DNA of 23,344 bases, from positions 1 through 23,344 of the forward strand of contig CATYEN010000037.1 in assembly GCA_958405565.1 (NCBI GenBank), given 5' to 3'. A model generated the notes under the pieces. The model worked only from the letters and a program-made list of their open reading frames with translations, did not search any database and was not told the origin of the DNA. A program made the position numbers and the translations under genes. This document shows positions 14,962 through 22,262 of the stretch, in pieces. The DNA is from an uncultured Collinsella sp. (GTDB taxonomy: Bacteria > Actinomycetota > Coriobacteriia > Coriobacteriales > Coriobacteriaceae). Within the stretch, counting starts at the first letter, position 1; each line of letters opens with the position of its first letter.

Positions 14962-15010
14962 CCGGTGCGGTCTCCCTACAACCGCACCGGTTTCGCCCGT
15001 CAAACGGGCG
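14962..15010 (+). promoter_or_regulatory. tandem hairpins between arcA2 and arcB
   Basis: CCGGTGCGGT (14962-14971) and ACCGCACCGG (14981-14990) form a perfect 10-bp stem, followed by CGCCCGT/ACGGGCG (14994-15010). Only TTTC separates them, so this is more likely a processing or partial-termination element setting the arcA:arcB ratio than a full terminator. Confidence 0.55.
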
Positions 15011-15054
15011 ACACTAATACTTACGTAATTCATTTCTTCGAAAGGAAACGAACC

Positions 15055-16050
15055 ATGGGTGTTAACCTCTCCGGCCGTAGCTTCCTCAAGCTCCTCGACC
15101 TCACCACCGAGGAGATCGAGTACCTGCTCAAGCTCTCCAAGAACTTCAAGGACATGAAGCGCGCTGGCGTTCCGCACCGCTATCTCGAGGGTAAGAACAT
15201 CGTTCTGCTCTTCCAGAAGACCTCCACTCGTACCCGCTGCGCCTTCGAGGTCGGCGGCATGGATCTGGGCATGGGCGTCACCTACCTCGATCCGGGCTCG
15301 TCGCAGATGGGCAAGAAGGAGTCCATCGAGGATACCGCCCGCGTTCTCGGCCGCATGTATGACGGCATCGAGTTCCGTGGCTTTGCCCAGGACGACGTCG
15401 AGGAGCTCGCTGCTAAGTCCGGCGTGCCCGTGTGGAACGGCCTGACCACTGAGTGGCATCCCACCCAGATGCTCGCCGACATCCTGACCGTCCAGGAGAA
15501 CTTCAACTACGACATCAAGGGCAAGACCCTCGTCTTCATGGGCGACTGCAAGAACAACGTTGCTCGCTCCCTCATGGTCGTCTGCTCCAAGCTCGGCATG
15601 AACTTCGTGGCCTGCGGCCCCGAGGAGTGCATGCCCGCTGACGACGTCATCGAGGCCTGCAAGCCCATCGCCGAGGCCAACGGCTGCACCATCAAGCTGA
15701 CCACCGACGTCAAGGACGGCGTCACCGGCGCTGACGTTCTCTATACCGACGTGTGGGTCTCCATGGGCGAGCCCGACGAGGTCTGGGCCGAGCGCATCGC
15801 TCAGCTCACCCCGTATCGTGTCACCTCTGAGGTCATGGCCATGGCCAACCCGGGTGCCATCTTCCTGCACTGCCTGCCCAGCTTCCACGACACCAACACC
15901 ACCATTGGCGCCGAGAAGTGCGAGCAGTTCGGCATCACCGAGCAGGAGGTCACCGACGAGGTCTTCGAGAGCCCCGCTTCCAAGGTCTTTGACGAGGCCG
16001 AGAACCGCATGCACACCATCAAGGCTGTCATGTACGCCACGCTCAAGTAA
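15055..16050 (+). CDS. arcB: ornithine carbamoyltransferase (catabolic)
   Basis: In the ADI pathway it phosphorolyses citrulline to ornithine and carbamoyl phosphate; anabolic homologues run the reverse. The 331-residue protein has the carbamoyl-phosphate motif STRTR at 57-61, HPTQ at 135-138, and the ornithine/catalytic motif HCLP at 272-275, with a GVTGADVLYTDVWVSMGE segment typical of OTCases. The ATG at 15055 has AAAGGA about 8-13 bases upstream; a frame beginning at 14965 would read through the intergenic hairpins and is rejected. A catabolic role is inferred from its place between arcA and an ArcD-type carrier. A strong terminator follows. Confidence 0.96.
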   Translation: MGVNLSGRSFLKLLDLTTEEIEYLLKLSKNFKDMKRAGVPHRYLEGKNIVLLFQKTSTRTRCAFEVGGMDLGMGVTYLDPGSSQMGKKESIEDTARVLGRMYDGIEFRGFAQDDVEELAAKSGVPVWNGLTTEWHPTQMLADILTVQENFNYDIKGKTLVFMGDCKNNVARSLMVVCSKLGMNFVACGPEECMPADDVIEACKPIAEANGCTIKLTTDVKDGVTGADVLYTDVWVSMGEPDEVWAERIAQLTPYRVTSEVMAMANPGAIFLHCLPSFHDTNTTIGAEKCEQFGITEQEVTDEVFESPASKVFDEAENRMHTIKAVMYATLK

Positions 16051-16066
16051 GAGCATCTAGCATCTC

Positions 16067-16102
16067 GCTCGGGGTGTATTGCTGCACACCCCGAGCGGTT
16101 TT
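16067..16102 (+). terminator. arcB terminator
   Basis: GCTCGGGGTGT (16067-16077) and ACACCCCGAGC (16086-16096) form a perfect 11-bp stem with an 8-base loop, followed by GGTTTT. Confidence 0.82.
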
Positions 16103-16115
16103 GTCTGGTAAATAT

Positions 16116-16162
16116 CTCGCGTTGAGCGGTGGGCACGGCACGGAAGATCCGCTTCGCGCGAG
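16116..16162 (+). promoter_or_regulatory. leader hairpin upstream of the arcD-like gene
   Basis: CTCGCG-TTG-AGCGG (16116-16129) can pair with CCGCT-TCG-CGCGAG (16149-16162), 11 of 14 positions. It lies 36 bp before the start codon and may be a leader stem-loop; no promoter is obvious in the short spacer. Confidence 0.35.
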
Positions 16163-16198
16163 AGTAGTTAAATGATTTATGAAGGGGGGATGAGAACC

Positions 16199-17677
16199 AT
16201 GACTGAGACCGCTAAGAAAAAGCGCGGTATGCCTTCATCGTTCACCATTCTTCTTGCTCTGCTGGCAATTGTTGCGCTTGTTACCGTTATCGTCTCCGGC
16301 ACGTCCGGCGGCGAGGTTACCGCTGCCCGCTTGAGCGATTTCTGCACCGCCCCGGTTAAGGGCTTCGCTGACGCTCTGCCCGTCTGCCTCTTCGTTATGA
16401 TCCTGGGCGGCTTCCTCGGCATGATGACCGAGACCGGCGCCCTGGACAACGGCATTGCCGTTCTGGTGCAGAAGCTTAAGGGCAACGAGATCATGCTCAT
16501 TCCTGTTCTTATGCTCATCTTCTCCCTCGGTGGTACCACCTATGGTATGTGCGAGGAGACCGTTCCCTTCTATGCCCTGCTCGCCGCTACCATGATGGCC
16601 GCCGGCTTCGACCCCATGGTCGGCGCCGCTACCGTCCTGCTCGGCGCTGGCTGCGGCTGCCTCGGCTCCACGGTTAACCCGTTCGCCGTCGGCGCGGCCG
16701 TCGACGCTCTGACCGGCGTTGACATCGCTGTGAACCAGTCCATCATCATCGGCCTCGGCGCCGTCCTGTGGATTGTCACCACCGCTATGTCGATCGTCTT
16801 TGTGATGAGCTATGCCAAGAAGGTCAAGGCAGACAAGGGTTCCACCATCCTGTCGATGCAGGAGCTTAAGGACGCCGAAGAGGCTCATGGCAAGGCTGCT
16901 TCCGAGGTTAACAAGGAGGTCAAGCTCACCGGTCGTCAGAAGGGTGTTCTGATCGCCTTCGCATTCACCTTCGTCGTCATGATCGTCGGCTTCATCCCGC
17001 TGGCTGACCTCAACGAGGGCGTCGCCAACTTCTTTGACGCTGGCGCTGTCTACGACGCCGACGGTAACGCCGTCGTCCAGGGCTGGTCTGCCCTGATCAC
17101 CGGCCTGCCCATTGGCCAGTGGTACTTCGACGAGGCTTCCACCTGGTTCTTCCTCATGGCTATCCTGATCGGTATCATCGGTGGCCTGTCCGAGAAGCAG
17201 ATCGTTAACACCTTCATCACCGGCGCTGCCGACATGATGTCCGTTGTTCTCGTCATCGCCCTCGCCCGTGGTATCTCCGTCCTCATGGCTAGCACCGGCC
17301 TCGACGTCTACGTCCTCGACGCTGCCGCCAACGCTCTGGCTGGCCTGTCCGGCGTGATCTTTGCTCCCATGAGCTTCCTGGTCTACTTCGGCCTGTCCTT
17401 CCTGATCCCCTCGACCTCTGGTATGGCTACCGTCTCCATGCCCATCATGGGACCGCTGGCTGTTAAGCTCGGCTTCTCGCCCGAGGTCATGGTCATGATC
17501 TTCTCCGCCGCCATCGGTGTCGTGAACCTGTTCACCCCGACCTCCGGCGCCATCATGGGCGGTCTCGCCCTGGCCAAGATCGAGTGGACGACCTGGCTCA
17601 AGTTTGCCCTTAAGCTGATTGTCGCTCTCTCCGTCGTCTGCGCCGTCATCCTGACCATCGCCTGCGTGATGCTCTAA
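16199..17677 (+). CDS. YfcC/ArcD family membrane carrier, probable arginine-ornithine exchanger
   Basis: Polytopic inner-membrane carrier of 492 residues from the YfcC family (ArcD-like, C4-dicarboxylate anaerobic carrier-like fold). A basic N-terminus (TAKKKRG) is followed by roughly a dozen hydrophobic segments; a charged cytosolic loop (about residues 205-250) splits the protein. Family-type stretches include GGTTYGMCEETVPFYALL, GCLGSTVNPF and FLIPSTSGMATVSMPIMGPLA, the last with the STSG turn shared by this transporter class. The start at 16199 has AAGGGGGG about 9 bases upstream; in-frame starts at 16172 and 16190 are less well placed. As the last ADI-cluster gene it most likely exchanges arginine for ornithine, although specificity is inferred from context. 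Confidence 0.88.
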   Translation: MTETAKKKRGMPSSFTILLALLAIVALVTVIVSGTSGGEVTAARLSDFCTAPVKGFADALPVCLFVMILGGFLGMMTETGALDNGIAVLVQKLKGNEIMLIPVLMLIFSLGGTTYGMCEETVPFYALLAATMMAAGFDPMVGAATVLLGAGCGCLGSTVNPFAVGAAVDALTGVDIAVNQSIIIGLGAVLWIVTTAMSIVFVMSYAKKVKADKGSTILSMQELKDAEEAHGKAASEVNKEVKLTGRQKGVLIAFAFTFVVMIVGFIPLADLNEGVANFFDAGAVYDADGNAVVQGWSALITGLPIGQWYFDEASTWFFLMAILIGIIGGLSEKQIVNTFITGAADMMSVVLVIALARGISVLMASTGLDVYVLDAAANALAGLSGVIFAPMSFLVYFGLSFLIPSTSGMATVSMPIMGPLAVKLGFSPEVMVMIFSAAIGVVNLFTPTSGAIMGGLALAKIEWTTWLKFALKLIVALSVVCAVILTIACVML

Positions 17678-17780
17678 GTACCCAACGGGTACCCCACGGA
17701 AACCTTGACGATCCTGTAAGGGATCACCTGGTCATCGTCTGTCCGGTGGGGTAAACCCACCGGTAGACTCCTACCTTTAG
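17678..17780 (+). ncRNA. candidate structured RNA downstream of the carrier gene
   Basis: The bases right after the stop codon form nested possible stems: GTACCC/GGGTAC (17678-17692); CCCCACGGA (17692-17700) with TCCGGTGGGG (17742-17751, one bulge); GACGAT (17707-17712) with ATCGTC (17734-17739); an inner CCT/AGG. CCGGTGGG (17743-17750) can instead pair with CCCACCGG (17756-17763), so two folds exclude each other. A terminator follows. I do not recognise a known riboswitch class. Confidence 0.4.
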
Positions 17781-17819
17781 CCCCCTCCCGTTCCGTGCGC
17801 GGGAGGGGGCGCCTTTTTG
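17781..17819 (+). terminator. ADI-cluster terminator
   Basis: CCCCCTCCC (17781-17789) and GGGAGGGGG (17801-17809) form a 9-bp all-GC stem (with flanking G/C pairing), followed by CGCCTTTTTG. Confidence 0.85.
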
Positions 17820-17846
17820 TTCCGCGGTTTTACCAAACCGCGGAAC
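17819..17846. terminator. second hairpin after the ADI cluster
   Basis: GTTCCGCGGTTT and AAACCGCGGAAC form a perfect 12-bp stem with a 4-base loop. No T tract follows, so it may be a back-up structure or a protein site. Confidence 0.55.
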
Positions 17847-17888
17847 CGGTCGACGCTGCACGGGCACCAGAGCGACAACTTGTCATTC

Positions 17889-17930
17889 AAAGAGGCCGGC
17901 ATGACCAAAAGGTCTATGCCGGCCTCTTTT
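17889..17930. terminator. third hairpin, probably bidirectional terminator
   Basis: AAAGAGGCCGGCAT (17889-17902) pairs with ATGCCGGCCTCTTT (17916-17929), with an inner GACC-AAAA-GGTC stem. It ends in TTTT on the plus strand and in TTTG on the minus strand. Confidence 0.75.
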
Positions 17931-17945
17931 CATGCCAATTTGTTC

Positions 17946-18182
17946 GCTCTGGAGCCCGTTCGCTGACTTATGCTCATCCTGCGGCGCTGCCATTGTTGGG
18001 GCAAAGGTGTCAGATTGCTTTGCGCCATGCCCTCCTCTTTCGCGTCAGATTGCCGCTCTGGCGGGCTTTCGCTGGCTTATGCTCAACCTGCGACGTTCCC
18101 CTTGTTGGTGCAGGGGGGTAGCTTGCTCGCTCTGGTGCCCGTTCGCTGGCTTTGGCTCTGCCTGTGACGTTTTCATTGTTGG
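17946..18182. repeat. three degenerate 54-bp direct repeat units
   Basis: Units at 17946-17999, 18055-18108 and 18129-18182 each run from GCTCTGG to TTGTTGG with no gaps; the first two agree at about 44 of 54 positions by eye. Shared inner words are TTCGCTG, GCTC and CCTG. CGCTCTGGTGCCCGT of the third unit (18128-18142) occurs inverted at 17860-17874. The spacing between units is irregular (109 and 74 bp). Confidence 0.7.
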
Positions 18183-18298
18183 TGCTGAGTGCCTTGTTTC
18201 CCGCCACAAATTAGCTATCCCGGGTCCCCAGTGGTCGCGGTGGGCGTGTTTGGTTGGTGCCCGTTGATGGTCTGGGTATCGGGGAGGGCGGGCTCCGT

Positions 18299-18304
18299 TA
18301 TAAT
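18299..18304 (+). promoter_or_regulatory. candidate -10 box for the DUF1846 gene
   Basis: A perfect TATAAT lies 40 bp before the start codon. No convincing -35 element is seen at the normal distance. Confidence 0.45.
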
Positions 18305-18343
18305 CGCCTAGAACATTAAATGGAAACGGGACGGGAGCCATAT

Positions 18344-19825
18344 ATGCGCCAGGGTTTCGACAACGCGAAATATATCGAGCTGCAGGCTGCTCACATTAAG
18401 GAGCGCATCTCGCAGTTTGGCGGCAAACTGTATTTGGAGTTTGGCGGCAAACTGTTTGACGACTATCACGCGAGCCGCGTGCTGCCGGGTTTTGAGCCGG
18501 ATAGCAAGTTCCGCATGCTCAAGAGCATCGCCGACGACGTTGAGGTCATCATCGCGATCAACGCGAACCACATCGAGAAGAACAAGGCCCGTGGCGACCT
18601 GGGCATTACCTATGACGAGGACGTGCTGCGTCTGGTCGACCTGTTCCGCGGTAACGGCTTTGCCGTCGCGGCCGTGGTCATCACCCAGTATGCCGGCCAG
18701 CCCGCTGCCGACGTGTTCCGTAATCGCCTGAACGCGCTCGGTATTCCCGCCAAGCTGCACTATCCCATCGAGGGGTATCCGCACGATGTCGATCTGATCG
18801 TGTCCGACGACGGCTATGGCAAGAACGAGTTTGTCGAGACCACCCGACCGCTCGTTGTCGTGACGGCGCCCGGCCCTGGCTCGGGCAAGCTCGCCACTTG
18901 CCTGTCTCAGCTCTATCACGAGCACAAGCATGGCACGGCCGCCGGCTATGCCAAATTCGAGACCTTCCCGGTTTGGAATCTGCCCCTTACGCATCCGGTC
19001 AATATTGCCTACGAGGCCGCCACGGCAGACCTCGATGACGCCAACATCATCGACTCCTTCCACCTGGAGGCCTACAACAAGACCACGGTCAACTACAACC
19101 GCGACGTCGAGGCCTTCCCGGTAGTCCGTGCCCTGATGGAAAAGATCCTAGGCAAGAGCCCCTACCAGAGCCCTACGGACATGGGCGTCAATATGGTCGG
19201 CTTTGCCATCACCGATGACGATGCCTGCCGCGACGCTTCCAAGATGGAGATCGTCCGCCGCTACTTTACCGCGGTCGAAAATGTGCGCCGTACCGGCGTG
19301 GGCGATGAGCAAGTCGACCGTCTCAAGATTATTATGAAGAAAGCCGGCATCGATAAGAACTACTCACCGGCGCGCTCGGCGGCCCTCACCAGGGAGCAGC
19401 TGACGGGTGGTCCCGTGGGTGCCATGGTCATGCCCGACGGCTCCGTGGTGACGGGTAAGACTTCCACGCGCCTGGGCGCCGCGAGCTCGCTTATCATGAA
19501 CGCCCTCAAGCACGTCTCGGGTGTCGACCTCGAGCTCGAGGTCATTAGCGATGAGGCGATCGAGCCCATCAGCAAGCTCAAGACGCATTTCCTGGGCAGC
19601 AAAAACCCGCGCCTTCACACCGACGAGACGCTTATGGCGCTGTCGATCACCTCGGCCACGAGTGAGACGGCCGCTCGCGTCCTTTCGGGCCTGGAGCAGC
19701 TGCGCGGTTGCGATGCCTTCTTTAGCGTGATTATCTCGCCGACGGACGAGACGGTACTGCGCAAACTGGGTATCAACGTGTGCTGCGAGCCCAAGTTTGA
19801 GCGCCGCGGTTTCTTCCATCGCTAA
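18344..19825 (+). CDS. DUF1846 domain-containing protein
   Basis: Soluble 493-residue protein of the DUF1846 family, widespread in anaerobes and streptococci, without an established function. It opens with the family-typical RQGFDNAKYIELQAAHIKERI and LYLEFGGKLFDDYHASRVLPGF. A P-loop-like glycine-rich turn, APGPGSGK at residues 175-182, follows VVVTAPG and suggests nucleotide or phosphate binding, although it does not match the strict Walker A pattern. Further conserved blocks include NYNRDVEAFPVV and VTGKTSTRLGAASSLIMNALKH. The start at 18344 has GGGAG about 8 bases upstream; the frame from 18320 is not supported. It stands alone between two terminators, so context gives no clue. Confidence 0.88.
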   Translation: MRQGFDNAKYIELQAAHIKERISQFGGKLYLEFGGKLFDDYHASRVLPGFEPDSKFRMLKSIADDVEVIIAINANHIEKNKARGDLGITYDEDVLRLVDLFRGNGFAVAAVVITQYAGQPAADVFRNRLNALGIPAKLHYPIEGYPHDVDLIVSDDGYGKNEFVETTRPLVVVTAPGPGSGKLATCLSQLYHEHKHGTAAGYAKFETFPVWNLPLTHPVNIAYEAATADLDDANIIDSFHLEAYNKTTVNYNRDVEAFPVVRALMEKILGKSPYQSPTDMGVNMVGFAITDDDACRDASKMEIVRRYFTAVENVRRTGVGDEQVDRLKIIMKKAGIDKNYSPARSAALTREQLTGGPVGAMVMPDGSVVTGKTSTRLGAASSLIMNALKHVSGVDLELEVISDEAIEPISKLKTHFLGSKNPRLHTDETLMALSITSATSETAARVLSGLEQLRGCDAFFSVIISPTDETVLRKLGINVCCEPKFERRGFFHR

Positions 19826-19859
19826 GTTTGAAGCACCGCGGTAATTGCATTGCATTTTG

Positions 19860-19892
19860 GCCGTATCGGGTTAGCGCCCGGTACGGCTTTTT
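19860..19892 (+). terminator. terminator after the DUF1846 gene
   Basis: GCCGTATCGGG (19860-19870) pairs with CCCGGTACGGC (19877-19887) with one wobble, followed by TTTTT. Confidence 0.85.
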
Positions 19893-20081
19893 GATCAATA
19901 AAGCGTCTATTTCGGCGAAAAATAGCTGTTTACCTGCCTAGAAACAATTTGAGCGGTATACAATAACCGTAACTGTTTCATCCTTAGCGGGATGCCGCAT
20001 GATGGATATTACCTGCCATCGTGAGGTGTGTCGGTCGCGCACGGCGCGTTAGATGCTCGTGCTCGGTTTGAGGAGGCTGCT

Positions 20082-20420
20082 ATGGCGGGCAAGGGTCGTG
20101 CGAGTGTTAACGATATGAAGCGTGTCGAGGTGCTGGTGTTGATGGAGATCGACCAGCAAACCGAAGACAATGGCGGGCCGTATGGTTTCTCGCGCAAAAC
20201 GCTTGCCGAGCGCGTGGGGGTTTCGCCGTATCGTGCCCGCGCCGCAATCGATCGCTTGGATTCCGAAGGTATGATTGATGTCGTCTCGCGTTATAGCGAT
20301 GACGGCGGTCAGCTTGCAAATGGCATTTGCCTCACCGAACGTGGTGAGTGGTATCTTGAGGGCGTCCGTACCGGCATGCTCGTTCAAGAAATGCTTGAGG
20401 ACGAGGTTGCTGATCGATAG
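20082..20420 (+). CDS. small winged helix-turn-helix regulator
   Basis: A 112-residue basic protein, probably a DNA-binding transcriptional regulator. After a short basic N-terminus, residues about 10-85 look like a winged helix: VLVLMEIDQQT, then the GntR/DnaD-like helix pair FSRKTLAERVGVSPYRARAAIDRLDSEGMI, then a wing (VVSRYSDDGGQLANGICLTERGE). No effector domain follows. The start at 20082 has GAGGAGG about 6 bases upstream and is preferred to the GTG at 20028. It has its own terminator and lies just ahead of pyrG. The target is unknown; autoregulation or the pyrG promoter are possibilities only. Confidence 0.78.
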   Translation: MAGKGRASVNDMKRVEVLVLMEIDQQTEDNGGPYGFSRKTLAERVGVSPYRARAAIDRLDSEGMIDVVSRYSDDGGQLANGICLTERGEWYLEGVRTGMLVQEMLEDEVADR

Positions 20421-20444
20421 TAGCATGTAACCCTTGCCATAGCG

Positions 20445-20474
20445 ACGCCGCCTGGGAAACCGGGCGGCGTTTTG
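20445..20474 (+). terminator. terminator after the regulator gene
   Basis: ACGCCGCCTGG (20445-20455) pairs with CCGGGCGGCGT (20460-20470) with one wobble around a GAAA tetraloop, followed by TTTG and a T-rich stretch. Confidence 0.85.
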
Positions 20475-20511
20475 TTTCAAGATTGAGAAATGCAATCGCA
20501 CGCGAGAAAAA

Positions 20512-20540
20512 TTGCGGACGGTCCGCGGCGCGAGTATTAC
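20512..20540 (+). promoter_or_regulatory. pyrG promoter with palindromic spacer
   Basis: TTGCGG (20512-20517) and TATTAC (20535-20540) are separated by 17 bp and resemble a sigma-70 promoter. GCGGAC-G-GTCCGC (20514-20526) is a perfect palindrome overlapping the -35 and spacer, placed where a repressor would block RNA polymerase. Confidence 0.5.
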
Positions 20541-20598
20541 AATGAAGACCCGTAAGATGTGGATAAACAACTTCTACGGGAAGCGCAGGTAACTCAAT

Positions 20599-22260
20599 AT
20601 GACCAAGCATGTGTTCGTAACCGGTGGCGTGGTTTCGTCCCTGGGCAAGGGTATCACCGCGGCCTCGCTGGGCCGTCTGCTCAAGTCGCGTGGCTACAAA
20701 GTAACGATGCAGAAGGCCGACCCGTATCTGAACGTCGACCCCGGTACCATGAGCCCGTTCCAGCATGGTGAGGTCTTTGTAACCGAGGATGGTTACGAGT
20801 CCGACCTGGACTTGGGTCATTACGAGCGCTTTATTGATGAGAACCTGACCCGCGATTCCAACTTTACGACCGGTGCCATCTACAAAAGCCTCATCGCCCG
20901 CGAGCGTCGCGGCGACTTTTTGGGCGGTACCGTGCAGGTGATTCCTCACGTCACCAATGCCATTAAGGATAAGTTCCGCCGCATCGAGGAGCAGACCGGC
21001 TCCGATGTAGTCATCACCGAGCTGGGCGGCACGATCGGCGACATCGAGTCCCAACCGTTTGTCGAGGCCATTCGTCAGTACCGCAAGGAGGCCGGCCCCG
21101 AGAACGTCTGCTACATCCACGTGTCGCTCGTTCCCTATATCGCCGCCGCCCACGAGGTAAAGACCAAGCCCACGCAGCATTCCGTCAAGGAGCTCCGCAG
21201 CTTTGGCATCCAGCCCGATATCATCGTGTTGCGCTCCGACCACCATATCGATGACGCTATCCGCGGAAAGATCGCAAGCTTCTGCGACGTCGACACCGAT
21301 TGCGTCTTTACCAACGAGGACTGCGCGAGCATTTACGATGTTCCGCAGCTGCTTGCCGAGCAGGACTTTGACCTGCGCATTTGCGAACGCCTGGGTCTGG
21401 ACCCGCGTGAGCGCGACATGAGCGAGTGGAACGAGTTCCTGCGCAAACAGAATCACGCCAACCATCACGCCGACAAGGTGAAGATCGCCGTCGTTGGCAA
21501 GTACACGCAGCTGCCCGATGCGTACCTGTCGGTTATCGAGGCCCTGCACCATGCGGGCGTCTTTTACGATCGCCATGTGGACGTCCAGCTGGTCGACGGC
21601 GAGAGCCTCGACGAGCAGAATGTCTCCGAAGTTCTGGGCGACGCTTCGGGCATCCTGGTCCCCGGCGGCTTTGGCAAGCGCGCCCTGGAGGGCAAGATCC
21701 TCGCGGCCGAGTTTGCCCGCGAGCACAAGATTCCGTATCTGGGCATTTGCCTGGGTATGCAGGTGGCCGTGTGCGAGTTCGCCCGCAACGTCGTCGGCCT
21801 TGCTGGCGCCAGCTCCTCCGAGTTCGACCCGGACGGTCCGTTTAGCGTCATCGATCTGATGAGCTCGCAGGAGGATGTGACCGAGAAGGGCGGCACCATG
21901 CGTCTGGGCGCCTATCCGTGCAAGCTCGCCGCCGATACCCTCGCTCGCGAGGCATATGGCGAGGATCTCGTCTACGAGCGTCACCGTCACCGCTTTGAGT
22001 TTAACAACGCCTTCCGCGATCAGCTCGAGGACGCCGGCTTGGTTATCTCTGGTCTCTCGCCCGACGAGCGCCTGGTCGAGATGGTCGAGCTGCCGCGCGA
22101 CGTGCATCCGTGGTATGTGGCAACCCAGGCTCACCCCGAGTTCAAGAGCCGTCCGACCAACCCGCAGCCGCTGTTCCGAGAGTTCGTGCGTGCCTCGATC
22201 GGTCAGCACGAGGGTGTCGATCGCCTGCAGGTGACGCCCATGAACCTCGCTACGGACTAA
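20599..22260 (+). CDS. pyrG: CTP synthase
   Basis: Makes CTP from UTP, ATP and glutamine, the last step of de novo pyrimidine synthesis. The 553-residue length and two-domain layout are typical. The N-terminal synthetase domain begins MTKHVFVTGGVVSSLGKGI with the P-loop, then ADPYLNVDPGTMSPFQHGEVFV and TELGGTIGDIES. The C-terminal class I amidotransferase domain has the nucleophile C384 in GICLGMQ and the H512/E514 pair in AHPEF. The ATG at 20599 begins directly at the conserved N-terminus; GCAGGTAA upstream is a modest ribosome binding site. It is separated from xerD by only 2 bases, so the two are probably co-transcribed. Confidence 0.97.
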   Translation: MTKHVFVTGGVVSSLGKGITAASLGRLLKSRGYKVTMQKADPYLNVDPGTMSPFQHGEVFVTEDGYESDLDLGHYERFIDENLTRDSNFTTGAIYKSLIARERRGDFLGGTVQVIPHVTNAIKDKFRRIEEQTGSDVVITELGGTIGDIESQPFVEAIRQYRKEAGPENVCYIHVSLVPYIAAAHEVKTKPTQHSVKELRSFGIQPDIIVLRSDHHIDDAIRGKIASFCDVDTDCVFTNEDCASIYDVPQLLAEQDFDLRICERLGLDPRERDMSEWNEFLRKQNHANHHADKVKIAVVGKYTQLPDAYLSVIEALHHAGVFYDRHVDVQLVDGESLDEQNVSEVLGDASGILVPGGFGKRALEGKILAAEFAREHKIPYLGICLGMQVAVCEFARNVVGLAGASSSEFDPDGPFSVIDLMSSQEDVTEKGGTMRLGAYPCKLAADTLAREAYGEDLVYERHRHRFEFNNAFRDQLEDAGLVISGLSPDERLVEMVELPRDVHPWYVATQAHPEFKSRPTNPQPLFREFVRASIGQHEGVDRLQVTPMNLATD

Positions 22261-22262
22261 GG

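Larger units (their letters stand above)
17678..18343. other. 666-bp gene-poor region between the ADI cluster and the DUF1846 gene
   Basis: No credible gene is seen. It contains the candidate structured RNA (17678-17780), three successive hairpins (17781-17815, 17819-17846, 17889-17930), three degenerate 54-bp repeat units (17946-18182) with an inverted fragment at 17860-17874, and a -10 box for the next gene at 18299-18304. An open frame at 17932-18267 merely follows the repeats and shifts frame between units. Confidence 0.7.

Noticed and set aside
13633..16056. 807-codon open frame on the minus strand across arcA2 and arcB (and a 492-codon one across arcA1)
   Set aside because: It is antisense to genes with clear catalytic motifs, is composed of low-complexity Val/Leu/Asp/Gly/Glu-rich sequence and has no ribosome binding site; extreme C/G third-position bias removes stop codons on the opposite strand.
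17946..18182. CRISPR array
   Set aside because: Only three degenerate units with irregular spacing; no identical short repeats, no unique spacers of constant length and no cas genes.
17932..18267. 111-codon plus-strand frame in the repeat region
   Set aside because: It has no ribosome binding site, and the repeats fall in different frames, so the similarity within the protein is a by-product of the DNA repeats.
20332..22209. 625-codon minus-strand frame opposite pyrG
   Set aside because: It is antisense to CTP synthase, has biased composition, and would run through the pyrG promoter.
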